A stretch of 64,000 nt of DNA, taken from assembly GCF_009696445.1 (NCBI RefSeq), contig NZ_VULZ01000003.1, positions 62,001 through 126,000 of the forward strand, in the 5' to 3' direction. Every line of letters begins with the position of its first letter. The first letter of the stretch is position 1. The translations under genes and the position numbers were made by a program. The notes beneath the pieces are model-generated. The model saw only the letters and a list, made by a program, of their open reading frames with translations, had not been told where the DNA came from and did not search any database. Below, piece after piece: positions 1 through 8,301 of the stretch. This DNA comes from Porcincola intestinalis (GTDB lineage Bacteria > Bacillota > Clostridia > Lachnospirales > Lachnospiraceae).

Positions 1-52
1 GCAGTCTGACTGAATCTCTGTGCAGCCTGCCCTGCAGGTATATAACGGCAGA

Positions 53-1141
53 TTAAGCCTGTTCTCTCGCGAACTTCTTCATAAAGTCGACAAGCGCCTC
101 GACGCCTTCGTACGGCATCGCATTATAAATGGATGCGCGCATGCCTCCGACAAGACGGTGTCCTTTCAGATTCGTAAAGCCGGCCTCGACAGATGCTGCG
201 ACAAACTTCTTGTCCAGCTCGTCGTCGCCTGTTCTGAATGTGACATTCATCATCGAGCGGCTTTCTTTCTTCGCCTGTGCCTTGTAGAAGCTCTGCGAAT
301 CGAGATAGTCGTACAGAAGCGCGGCCTTCTTCTCATTGCGTTTCTTCAGCTCCTCAAGTCCTCCGATGCTCATGATCCACTCGAGCACCAGCTTGCAGAT
401 GTAGATAGACCAGGTCGGCGGCGTGTTGAGCATCGAATTCTTCTCTGCCTGCTTGCCGAAATCCCAGATCTTCGGGCAGATCGGCTGCGGATTTCCGATC
501 AGATCGTCTCTCACGATCACAACGGCGAATCCCGCAGGGGCCATATTCTTCTGGACACCCGCATAGATGATGCCGTACTTCGAGACATCGACCGGTTCAG
601 AGAGGATGCAGGACGAAAGATCCGCAACCAGCGGAACGCTGCCGGTCTCCGGAAGTGTGTGCCAGGCTGTTCCGAAGATGGTATTGTTCTGGCAGATGTG
701 AACATAATCTGCTGCCGGATTGAGCGTCAGCTCGTCCTGAGAGGGAATTCTGGTGAAGTTCTCGCTTTCCGTGGATCCTGCGACACGGACATCCTTCATG
801 TACTTCTTTGCTTCCTTGTACGCGTTGTTTGCAAAGTTGCCCGTGATGATATAATCCGCCACGCCGGTCTTTGAAATGTTCAGCGGAATCGCCGCGAACA
901 TGCCGGTCGCCCCGCCCTGGAGAAACAGAATCTTGTAATTGTCCGGAATCGACATGACCTTGCGCAGATGATCAAACGCATCGTTGATAATCTTGTCATA
1001 GACCTTTGAGCGATGGCTCATCTCCATGACGGACATGCCCGAGCCTTCGTAGTTCAGAAGGTTCTCCCGTGCGGACAGGAGCACCTCGTCCGGAAGGATC
1101 GATGGTCCTGCTGAGAAATTGTAAACACGATTCTCGATCAT
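53..1141 (-). CDS. serC: Phosphoserine aminotransferase
   Basis: This enzyme transaminates 3-phosphohydroxypyruvate to O-phosphoserine with glutamate, the second step of cytosolic serine synthesis; the family can also act in PLP synthesis. The 362-residue length is typical. The N-terminus (YNFSAGPSILP), the glycine-rich LQGGATG segment and the PLP-lysine region GVQKNMAPAG are all present, as is the C-terminal GGMRASIYNAMP. The ATG at 1141 follows an AAGGAGG ribosome site by about six bases. It lies 129 bp downstream of a PLP-enzyme gene on the same strand, and a weak promoter in that gap may serve it alone. serA, the usual partner, is not in view and could lie beyond the left edge. Confidence 0.96.
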   Translation of the reverse strand: MIENRVYNFSAGPSILPDEVLLSARENLLNYEGSGMSVMEMSHRSKVYDKIINDAFDHLRKVMSIPDNYKILFLQGGATGMFAAIPLNISKTGVADYIITGNFANNAYKEAKKYMKDVRVAGSTESENFTRIPSQDELTLNPAADYVHICQNNTIFGTAWHTLPETGSVPLVADLSSCILSEPVDVSKYGIIYAGVQKNMAPAGFAVVIVRDDLIGNPQPICPKIWDFGKQAEKNSMLNTPPTWSIYICKLVLEWIMSIGGLEELKKRNEKKAALLYDYLDSQSFYKAQAKKESRSMMNVTFRTGDDELDKKFVAASVEAGFTNLKGHRLVGGMRASIYNAMPYEGVEALVDFMKKFAREQA

Positions 1142-1174
1142 AACATTCCTCCTTTTTGACTGAAAACTGAAACA

Positions 1175-1204
1175 AGTCTACACCATCTGTAACAGCCTCT
1201 GCAA
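1175..1204 (-). promoter_or_regulatory. Weak candidate promoter for serC
   Basis: On the minus strand TTGCAG is separated by 18 bases from TAGACT, about 35 bp before the serC start. The match is partial (four of six in each box), so serC could also be read through from the gene upstream. Confidence 0.35.
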
Positions 1205-1270
1205 CTGATCGTGAGCCTCCCGCTCCCGGGACTGCCCACGTTGATCCCGCTTGCGATATATACCGTCCCC

Positions 1271-2746
1271 TTACAGTTCCTTCAGCAGTCCGGTCGCGTC
1301 ATTGAATTCATTGATCAGCTCATCCATCTCGGCTGCCTGTCTGTGCACGGCATCCCAGGTTCCCTCCGGGTCATACCACAGAGCGTCCAGCTCCTCCTTC
1401 GTCTTCCCCTGCTGCTCGACCCAGGTATAGTACTTCAGGTTGTGGATGCGCTTTCTGTCGTAGTAGGACAGCTCCAGCATATTGTCCGTCTTCTCGTCCA
1501 GGATATGGCGGCAGTGGTCAAGCTTCGCCTCCGTCTCGCTGTACGGCCCGTACATCTGATTGAGCTCGTCGACTCTCGACTGATACATCGCTGCCGAGTC
1601 GGTCAGGACGGTTCCCAGCACATCATGCTCTGTAAGCTCATAGTACTTCGCCATCTTGATGCAGCACAGCAGGTTCGCGATGCCGGAGATGCCGAGCCAG
1701 GTCAGCTTCTCAACCAGCTCTTCATCCAGTCCGAGCTCCTCCTTCAGGTACTTCTGTCCCTCCGGCGTGTTGAAGAGTCTCAGCAGGCGCTGGGAGTCCT
1801 CGTCGTCAATATCGATGACCATGTCGGTATTGCGGACATTGTGGATCCACGGCACATGCTTGTCCCCGATTCCCTCGATGCGGTGGCCGCCGAATCCGTT
1901 TTCCAGAAGGGTCGGGCACTGAAGCGCCTCGCCGACCGCAAGCTTTGCCTTCGGGTAGAGCTCCTTCAGCCTGTCTCCCGCTGAAAGCGTTCCTGCCGAT
2001 CCGGAGGTGAATGCAGCGCCTGCAAACCGGTCTCCCGGCCGCTTCACGGCCTCATACACATCCGCGAGCGCGTTGCCGGTGACATTGTAGTGCCAGACGA
2101 CATTGCCCATCTCCTCGAACTGGTTGAAGATCATCATGGACGGATCCTGCTTCAGCTCGTTCGTCTTGTCGAAAATCTCCTTGACGTTGGACTCGCAGCC
2201 CGGTGTCGCAATAACCTGTGTGGCAACGCCCTTCAGCCAGTCGAAGCGCTCTTTCGACATCTCCGCCGGCAGGATGGCAACCGAATTGCAGGCAAGAAGG
2301 CGTGAATTGAAGGCCCCGCCTCTGCAGTAGTTTCCTGTGGACGGCCAGACCGCGTTATGAACGGTGGAATCAAAGTGCCCGGTGACAAGCTCGGGGACCA
2401 GACAGCCATAGGAAGCGCCGACCTTGTGACAGCCGGTCGGGAACCACTTTCCGACCATCGCGACAATCCGGCAGGGGACGCCGGTCAGGCTTGACGGAAA
2501 TTCGATGTAATTCGGGACGCTCTGGAAGAGCCCGCCTGTCTCCTTCGGCTCGTTCTTCCATGTGATACGGAAAAGGTTCAGGGGGTTCACATCCCACAGC
2601 CCGACATTCTTCAGCTTTTCCTGAATCTTTGCCGGAATCTTTCCAGGATCCTTCATCTCTTCGTAGGTCGGGAGAATGACGTTGTTCTTCCGCGCATTCT
2701 CGATGTTGTGTTTCAGGCTTTCCTTGTTGACTGAAAGATCGATCAT
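1271..2746 (-). CDS. Fold-type II PLP-dependent enzyme, cysteine synthase/CBS-like
   Basis: This 491-residue protein looks like a large member of the cysteine synthase/threonine dehydratase superfamily. The PLP-lysine motif is GCHKVGASYG near residue 105, followed by PSTGNYCRGG, which resembles the substrate Asn loop, and a glycine-rich stretch TSGSAGT near residue 250 that probably binds the cofactor phosphate. It is much longer than CysK (about 310 residues) and has a helical C-terminal third I cannot assign. It is divergent from a diaminopropionate ammonia-lyase gene, which suggests amino-acid beta-elimination or replacement chemistry, but the substrate cannot be read from the sequence. 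An extended -10 (TGtTATACT, 2861-2866 on the minus strand) may be its promoter. Confidence 0.8.
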   Translation of the reverse strand: MIDLSVNKESLKHNIENARKNNVILPTYEEMKDPGKIPAKIQEKLKNVGLWDVNPLNLFRITWKNEPKETGGLFQSVPNYIEFPSSLTGVPCRIVAMVGKWFPTGCHKVGASYGCLVPELVTGHFDSTVHNAVWPSTGNYCRGGAFNSRLLACNSVAILPAEMSKERFDWLKGVATQVIATPGCESNVKEIFDKTNELKQDPSMMIFNQFEEMGNVVWHYNVTGNALADVYEAVKRPGDRFAGAAFTSGSAGTLSAGDRLKELYPKAKLAVGEALQCPTLLENGFGGHRIEGIGDKHVPWIHNVRNTDMVIDIDDEDSQRLLRLFNTPEGQKYLKEELGLDEELVEKLTWLGISGIANLLCCIKMAKYYELTEHDVLGTVLTDSAAMYQSRVDELNQMYGPYSETEAKLDHCRHILDEKTDNMLELSYYDRKRIHNLKYYTWVEQQGKTKEELDALWYDPEGTWDAVHRQAAEMDELINEFNDATGLLKEL

Positions 2747-2871
2747 AACGGCATACCTCCTGGGTTCGTCTCCATACTTCCGTCCGGCCCGGTTCAGGCA
2801 GTCCTTTCGCCTGTCTGCTCAGGCTTCCTTTCAAAGGCCCGGACTGAAATTGTTTTTTCCAGTATAACATG

Positions 2872-2900
2872 TTTTCATGCAGGTTGTGATACACTATACA
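2872..2900 (+). promoter_or_regulatory. Candidate promoter for the diaminopropionate ammonia-lyase gene
   Basis: TTTTCA and TATACA are 17 bp apart, each with four of six consensus bases, in the AT-rich part of the 215-bp divergent gap. A minus-strand extended -10 at 2861-2866 lies beside it, so the two divergent genes may share control. Confidence 0.4.
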
Positions 2901-2961
2901 TAGAATATTTAAACAAGATTTCAACGTTTTTATCCAACACATTTTTCCGGAGGAAGATGCC

Positions 2962-4161
2962 ATGTTTACACACGTCGATCTGAAATACAAACCCAGACAG
3001 GTTCCGCAGACCTCAGATCCCTATCTTTCGCTCATGTCAAAGGAGGAGGTCACCAAAGCCAGAAATTTTCACAGAACCTTCCCGCAGTATCAGGAGACAC
3101 CGCTCAGAAGCCTGAAGCAGATGGCCTCTTATCTCGGGCTCGGCACCGTCGCAGTGAAGGATGAGTCGTTCCGCTATGGTCTGAATTCTTTCAAAGCCCT
3201 CGGCGGTGCTTATGCGATGGGCAGATTTCTCGCTGACGAAGTCGGCAGAGATATCTCGGAGCTTTCTTACAGTGTTCTGACGGACGAGCATTTTCTGAAA
3301 ACGCTTGCCCCCTGCACCTTCTTCTCTGCTACGGACGGCAACCACGGGCGTGGCGTCGCCTGGACAGCCCGAATGCTCCACCAGCGCTGCGTGATCCTGA
3401 TGCCGAAGGGAACCGCAAAGTCCCGCTTCGACAACATCCGCGCACTTGGGGCAGAGGTTACAATTGAGGACCTGAACTATGATGAATGTGTGCGGAAGGC
3501 TGCCCGGCTTGCGGAGGAGACACCCCACAGCGTCATTGTTCAGGATACCTCCTGGCCCGGATATTTCGATATTCCGTCCTGGATCATGCAGGGCTACGGG
3601 GTGATGGCGGACGAAGCCGCGGAGCAGCTCGGCACGCGCCCGACCCACGTGTTCGTTCAGGCGGGCGTCGGCTGCATGGCTGGCGCTGTGACCGGCTACT
3701 TCTCCGCCCTCTATCCGGACAACCCGCCGAAGATCATCGTCGTGGAACCGCACGCAGCCGACTGCATGTACCGGAGCAATGAGAAAGGGGACGGCTCCCG
3801 CGTCATCGTGGAGGGGGATATGGATTCCTGCATGGCAGGTCTGGCCTGCGGAGAGCCCTGTGAGATCGGCTGGGATCTGTTCCGCAACCACGCAACCGGC
3901 TTCATCTCCGGGGAAGATCGGATGACGCTCCGAGGCATGCGAATGCTGGCCGGCTGCTTCAGGGACGATCCGCATATCACAAGTGGTGAATCCGGCGCCG
4001 CGACTTTCGGTGCCCTCGCGACGATCATGATGGAGGACTGCTACAGCGACATCCGGAGGGAGCTCGGGCTCGGACCGGACTCCACCGTTCTTTGCTTCTC
4101 CACAGAAGGTGATACAGACCCCGTCCACTACAAGCAGGTTGTGTGGGAAGGTCTGGACTGA
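2962..4161 (+). CDS. dpaL: Diaminopropionate ammonia-lyase
   Basis: This is a PLP enzyme that converts 2,3-diaminopropionate to pyruvate and two ammonia molecules. The 399-residue length matches the YgeX/DpaL family. The PLP lysine sits in RYGLNSFKALGGAYA near residue 78. The catalytic-loop region SATDGNHGRGVAW is near residue 125, and the conserved QAGVGCMAGAVTG is in the second half. The C-terminal CFSTEGDTDP is also typical of the family. An ATG at 2962 follows TTTTCCGGAGGAAG closely, so the start is secure. Its neighbour on the other strand is a second fold-type II PLP enzyme. No transporter or ygeY/ygeW-type partner is nearby, so the physiological substrate is inferred from family only. 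Confidence 0.93.
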   Translation: MFTHVDLKYKPRQVPQTSDPYLSLMSKEEVTKARNFHRTFPQYQETPLRSLKQMASYLGLGTVAVKDESFRYGLNSFKALGGAYAMGRFLADEVGRDISELSYSVLTDEHFLKTLAPCTFFSATDGNHGRGVAWTARMLHQRCVILMPKGTAKSRFDNIRALGAEVTIEDLNYDECVRKAARLAEETPHSVIVQDTSWPGYFDIPSWIMQGYGVMADEAAEQLGTRPTHVFVQAGVGCMAGAVTGYFSALYPDNPPKIIVVEPHAADCMYRSNEKGDGSRVIVEGDMDSCMAGLACGEPCEIGWDLFRNHATGFISGEDRMTLRGMRMLAGCFRDDPHITSGESGAATFGALATIMMEDCYSDIRRELGLGPDSTVLCFSTEGDTDPVHYKQVVWEGLD

Positions 4162-4190
4162 CCGCATCATGTAACCACATAAAGCATAAA

Positions 4191-4232
4191 GAAAGCAGAG
4201 GCTGCGGATTTTCTCCACAGTCTCTGCTTTTC
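4191..4232. terminator. Bidirectional terminator between convergent genes
   Basis: A hairpin with arms AAAGCAGAGgCTG and CAGtCTCTGCTTT and a short A/T-rich loop is followed by T-runs on both strands. It separates dpaL from the convergent antiporter gene. Confidence 0.8.
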
Positions 4233-4303
4233 TGGCGTTCTTACGGATATCCTTCTTCGATGGATATCTTCTCCTGCGGCCTGCGATCAGAAAGCAATTC
4301 CTT

Positions 4304-5482
4304 TCAGGCAGCCTCCGGATATTTCTCGTAGAGCATTTTCAGAAGAATCGGGGTCAGAATCGAGCTGACGATGATCAACAGAATTACGGCTGTAAAATAG
4401 GAGCTGGTCATGAGGCCTGCCTTCAGCCCGCGCTGTGCAACAATCAGTGCTACCTCACCCCGGGTCATCATGCCGACACCGATCTTCATGCTGTCATGTC
4501 CGTTGAAACCGCATGCACGCCCCATCAGGCCGCAGCCGATAATCTTGCCGACGAGCCCGACCACGACAAAGGCAAGTGAGAAAACAAGGATGGTTGTGTC
4601 AAGCTGGCGAAGATTCGTCTGAAGTCCGATGCTTGCGAAGAAAACAGGTCCGAAGATCATGTAGGAATTGATATCGACCTTCCGCTCAATGTAATCGGAC
4701 TCTCTAAGCGAGCAGAGAATGACGCCTGCGCAGTAGGCGCCTGTGATATCCGCCACTCCAAAATATCTGTCTGCAATGTATGAAAGTGCGAACGCAAGTG
4801 CCACGCCCAGAATCGGGATCCTTCTTGTATGTGGCGAACGCTTTTCCAGTTTTTTCATCAGCTGGAAGATGAAGTACCCGCCGACAAGGGCAATTGCAAA
4901 GAATGCCAGCGTCTTCAGAGCGACAACCCCGATGTTGTTGGACGGATCCTTCATGCTCATGACAGCAGTCAGGACCAGGATGCCGATGACATCGTCAATG
5001 ATCGCGGCGCTCATGATCGTCGTGCCGACTACCGTGTTCAGCTTGCCAAGCTCCTTGAGCGCCTGAACCGTAATCGAAACAGAGGTTGCTGCGAGGATCG
5101 TCCCGATAAAGAGTCCCTTCATAAACTCTTCGCTTCCGGGTCCTGCAAACCCATAGAAGCTCATGTACAGAATGGTTCCGGCGAAAACAGGAACCGCCAC
5201 GCCTGCAAGTGCAATCAGCGTCGCCTTCAGCCCGGATTCCTTCAGTTTCTCCATATCGGTCTCAAGTCCTGCTGAAAACATCAGCAGAATGACACCGATC
5301 TCTCCCATACCGGAAAGGAAATCGCTCTGCTTCACAAGCCCGAACACGCTCGGACCGATCAGGATTCCGGATATGATTAGTCCCGCAACTTCCGGCATAT
5401 GCAGCTTCCGCGCCACCAGGCTGAAAAACTTGCCGAAGACCAGAATAATGCATAAGTCTTTGAGTATTTCAAGTGTATCCAT
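4304..5482 (-). CDS. Cation:proton antiporter (CPA2, KefB/NapA-like membrane domain)
   Basis: This is an integral membrane protein of about 392 residues with roughly 12 hydrophobic segments. It carries family features such as LHMPEVAGLIISGILIGP near the N-terminus, MFSAGLETDM, and the ion-site region SAAIIDDVIGILVLT with a double Asp near residue 165. It probably exchanges Na+ or K+ for protons across the cytoplasmic membrane. There is no C-terminal TrkA-N domain, so a KefC-type gate is absent. I start it at 5482, not at the upstream in-frame ATG at 5497, because GAGGAGG lies about eight bases before ATGGATACAC. It appears monocistronic, between two terminators. The transported ion is not determinable here. 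Confidence 0.88.
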   Translation of the reverse strand: MDTLEILKDLCIILVFGKFFSLVARKLHMPEVAGLIISGILIGPSVFGLVKQSDFLSGMGEIGVILLMFSAGLETDMEKLKESGLKATLIALAGVAVPVFAGTILYMSFYGFAGPGSEEFMKGLFIGTILAATSVSITVQALKELGKLNTVVGTTIMSAAIIDDVIGILVLTAVMSMKDPSNNIGVVALKTLAFFAIALVGGYFIFQLMKKLEKRSPHTRRIPILGVALAFALSYIADRYFGVADITGAYCAGVILCSLRESDYIERKVDINSYMIFGPVFFASIGLQTNLRQLDTTILVFSLAFVVVGLVGKIIGCGLMGRACGFNGHDSMKIGVGMMTRGEVALIVAQRGLKAGLMTSSYFTAVILLIIVSSILTPILLKMLYEKYPEAA

Positions 5483-5592
5483 AAGGTGCCTCCTCATTCA
5501 TATCTTGGGCTCCGTCTTTTCCGGAGCCTGTGCCGCATTCCATCATAGCACACGTGTGCAAGCCCCCTGAAAAGAATTGAGGCACTGCGTCC

Positions 5593-5631
5593 ATAAAAAG
5601 GCGCGCCTGCATCTTTCTGCGGCGCGCCTTC
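5593..5631 (-). terminator. Terminator after yajC
   Basis: A strong GC hairpin with arms AGGCGCGCC and GGCGCGCCT is followed on the minus strand by TTTTTA, about 30 bp past the yajC stop. Confidence 0.85.
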
Positions 5632-5661
5632 TCTGGCATGGTCTCATGCTCTTATACAGCA

Positions 5662-6195
5662 TTACTGCTGTTCTTTCTTCTCTTCCTTCGCTTCCCTGGC
5701 TGCCTTGTTTTCCTCGACGGCCTTCTCCTTTTCCTGAATTCTTGCCTGCTTCATGGCTTCCTTTGCCTCTCTTGCAGCGGCTCTCGGTCCCTTGACAGCA
5801 GCCTTTTTCGGAGCAGCGCTTTCCGTGGTCTTCTCTGGCTCAGAGGATGCCGGAGCAGAGTCCGATGCCTTCTCGATCTCGGCAATCGCGGACTTTCTCA
5901 TCGGAATGCGGCAGTTCTTGTTGTTGCCGAACTCCACGATGCAGTCCTCCTCATCGACAGCGATCACAATGCCGTAGAAACCGGAGGTTGTGACAACCGT
6001 GTCTCCGACTTCCATCTGTGAAATCATCGTCTGCAGTCTCTTCTGTTCCTTCTTCTGCGGCCGAATCGCGAAGAAATACATCGCGCCGAAGATGATGACC
6101 ATATAGATGATCATCATGAAAAGTCCGCCGCCCCCCGCAGCTGCGGAGCTGCCGCCTGCGGTCAGAACAGATACCGGTAAAAGAGCTGAATTCAT
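5662..6195 (-). CDS. yajC: Preprotein translocase accessory subunit YajC, long-tailed
   Basis: YajC is a single-span membrane protein associated with the SecDF part of the Sec translocon. One membrane helix (MMIIYMVIIFGAMYFFAIRP) precedes the diagnostic RPQKKEQKR, and a small beta domain follows (VGDTVVTTSGFYGIV). After about residue 95 there is an extra tail of about 80 residues, rich in Ala, Lys and Glu, that ordinary YajC proteins of about 90-110 residues lack. Two ATGs lie near the ribosome site; the second, at 6195, has proper spacing (eight bases from AGGAGG), giving 177 residues. It follows tgt on the same strand. secD and secF are not in the window. Confidence 0.92.
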   Translation of the reverse strand: MNSALLPVSVLTAGGSSAAAGGGGLFMMIIYMVIIFGAMYFFAIRPQKKEQKRLQTMISQMEVGDTVVTTSGFYGIVIAVDEEDCIVEFGNNKNCRIPMRKSAIAEIEKASDSAPASSEPEKTTESAAPKKAAVKGPRAAAREAKEAMKQARIQEKEKAVEENKAAREAKEEKKEQQ

Positions 6196-6280
6196 GTTCA
6201 TATCCTCCTGCGTAGTCTGAATCAAACTTTTTTCATTTTACACAAATTCACAATCTGTATCAAGCATTATTCTGACCGGC

Positions 6281-7423
6281 TCAGCAGTCCGGGGTATTAT
6301 AGGCCTCGGTAAAGTCTCTGCGGAACTGTCCATATCGATGCTCGTCAATTGCGTTTCGAATTTCTTCCATCAGATGGTTGTAAAAATAGAGATTGTGCAG
6401 AACCATCAGCCGCATCCCGAGCATCTCCTTCGCCTTGAACAGGTGATGGATGTAGGCTCTGGAGTAGGATCTGCAGGCCGGACAGCTGCAGCCCTCCTCG
6501 ATCGGGCGCTCGTCAAACATGAATTTTGCATTCAGCAGATTGATCTTCCCATGGTGCGTGTAGGCATGCCCATGTCTGCCGTTTCGGGTCGGATAGACAC
6601 AGTCGAAGAAATCAACGCCCCGGTAGACGCCCTCGACGATGTTCAGCGGGGTCCCAACTCCCATCAGGTAGACTGGCTTGTCCTGCGGCAGATACGGCAC
6701 CGTGCTGTCGAGGATCCGGTACATCTCCTCATGCGTCTCGCCAACCGCAAGACCGCCGACCGCGTATCCGTCCAGGTCAAGCTCCGTGATCCGCTTCGCG
6801 TTCTCGATGCGGATGTCATCATACACGGCTCCCTGGTTGATGCCGAAGAGCATCTGGTGCTTGTTAATCGTATCCTCAAGACCATTCAGACGCCTCATTT
6901 CCGTCTGACAGCGGACCAGCCAGCGGTAGGTTCTCGCAACGGAATTCTCTACATAGCTTCGCTCCGCCTTCGAGGGCGGACATTCATCGAAGGCCATCGC
7001 GATCGTGGAAGCCAGATTCGACTGAATCTGCATGCTCTGCTCTGGTCCCATGAAGATTCTGTGCCCGTCAATATGTGAGTGAAAGGTTACGCCCTCTTCC
7101 TTGATCTTCCGAAGACCAGCCAATGAAAAGACCTGAAATCCGCCTGAATCGGTCAGAATCGGCCTGTCCCAGTTCATGAACCGGTGAAGTCCGCCAAGCT
7201 TTTTGATCGCCTCATCACCGGTCCGGACGTGCAGATGGTAGGTATTGCTCAGCTCAATCTGCGTCCCGATTCCCCGGAGGTCATCTGTCGAGACAGCACC
7301 CTTGATCGCACCGACTGTACCGACATTCATGAACACAGGCGTCTGCACTGTTCCGTGAACCGTGCGGAACTCCCCACGCTTCGCGCGGCCGTCCGTTGTA
7401 AGAAGTGTATAGTTTTTGCTCAT
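6281..7423 (-). CDS. tgt: Queuine tRNA-ribosyltransferase
   Basis: This enzyme exchanges guanine-34 of GUN-anticodon tRNAs for preQ1 in queuosine synthesis. With the start at 7423 the protein has 380 residues, the usual size. LTDSGGFQVFSL holds the general-base Asp and FDCVYPTRNGRHG holds the nucleophilic Asp. The zinc site is CSCPAC plus a downstream His (LHNLYFYNH). The open frame runs further upstream, but conserved sequence begins at MSKNYTLLTTDGRA, and a modest GGAAAGGA site precedes it. It lies 62 bp after exoA and upstream of yajC; the tgt-yajC order is common in bacteria. queA is not adjacent here. Confidence 0.97.
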   Translation of the reverse strand: MSKNYTLLTTDGRAKRGEFRTVHGTVQTPVFMNVGTVGAIKGAVSTDDLRGIGTQIELSNTYHLHVRTGDEAIKKLGGLHRFMNWDRPILTDSGGFQVFSLAGLRKIKEEGVTFHSHIDGHRIFMGPEQSMQIQSNLASTIAMAFDECPPSKAERSYVENSVARTYRWLVRCQTEMRRLNGLEDTINKHQMLFGINQGAVYDDIRIENAKRITELDLDGYAVGGLAVGETHEEMYRILDSTVPYLPQDKPVYLMGVGTPLNIVEGVYRGVDFFDCVYPTRNGRHGHAYTHHGKINLLNAKFMFDERPIEEGCSCPACRSYSRAYIHHLFKAKEMLGMRLMVLHNLYFYNHLMEEIRNAIDEHRYGQFRRDFTEAYNTPDC

Positions 7424-7485
7424 GTCTGATTTTTTCCTTTCCCTGCCTGTCAGAAAAATTAAATGACAGGCTGCGTGCCAGACCT

Positions 7486-8244
7486 TCAGATCCCCACATC
7501 CAGTTCCACCGGGCAGTGATCGGAGCCGAAGATCTCGGTATGGATGCCTGCAGCAAGCAGCTTTTGATCGATTCTTTTCGATGTGATAAAGTAGTCGATG
7601 CGCCAGCCTGCGTTCTTCTCTCTGGCATGAAAACGATAACTCCACCAGGAATAGATGCCCTCCTCGTCCGGATGAAAGTAGCGAAAGGTGTCCGTGAATC
7701 CGGCATTCAGAAGCTCTGTCATCTTGCCCCGCTCCTCATCTGTGAATCCTGCGTTCTTTCTGTTTGTCTTCGGATTTTTGAGGTCAATCTCCTCATGCGC
7801 AACATTCAGGTCTCCACAGACGATGACCGGCTTCTGCGCATCCAGCTTCTTCATATAAGTGCGGAAATCATCCTCCCATCTCATCCGGTATTCAAGCCTT
7901 CTGAGGCCGTCCTGCGAATTCGGCGTATAGCAGGTAATAAAGTAGTAGTCTGGAAACTCCAGCGTGATCACACGTCCCTCATGGTCATGCTCCTCGATTC
8001 CGATCCCGTATGTAACCGCCACGGGTTTCAGCCGAGTGAAGACCGCCGTCCCCGAATAGCCCTTCTTCTCCGCATAATTCCAGTACTGCTGATATTCCTC
8101 CGGAAGCTTCAGTTCAATCTGCCCCTGCTGGAGCTTGGTTTCCTGCAGACAGAAGATATCCGCATTCAGTTTTTCAAATGATTCCTCGAATCCTTTTCCC
8201 ATGCAGGCTCTCAGGCCGTTCACATTCCAGCTGACTGCTCTCAT
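7486..8244 (-). CDS. xth: Exodeoxyribonuclease III family AP endonuclease
   Basis: This Mg-dependent nuclease cleaves DNA at abasic sites and trims 3' ends in base-excision repair. The 252-residue length is normal. Family motifs are seen in order: SWNVNGLRA at the N-terminus, FCLQETKLQ with the metal-binding Glu, VVCGDLNVAHEEIDL, and the C-terminal FGSDHCPVELDV with the catalytic Asp-His pair. The ATG at 8244 is preceded by a GGAAAGG-type site. It leads a same-strand run exoA-tgt-yajC, although the gene functions are unrelated. B. subtilis-type ExoA is the closest named relative I would expect. Confidence 0.95.
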   Translation of the reverse strand: MRAVSWNVNGLRACMGKGFEESFEKLNADIFCLQETKLQQGQIELKLPEEYQQYWNYAEKKGYSGTAVFTRLKPVAVTYGIGIEEHDHEGRVITLEFPDYYFITCYTPNSQDGLRRLEYRMRWEDDFRTYMKKLDAQKPVIVCGDLNVAHEEIDLKNPKTNRKNAGFTDEERGKMTELLNAGFTDTFRYFHPDEEGIYSWWSYRFHAREKNAGWRIDYFITSKRIDQKLLAAGIHTEIFGSDHCPVELDVGI

Positions 8245-8301
8245 CGATGCACCTTTCCCTTTCCCTCTGCCGGCCGCTGCCGTTTTTTACTCCATATGCC
8301 C

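Noticed and set aside
3037-4218. Long minus-strand frame of 393 codons opposite diaminopropionate ammonia-lyase
   Set aside because: It mirrors a well-supported gene, has no ribosome site and its product has no recognisable motif; it is a codon-bias shadow.
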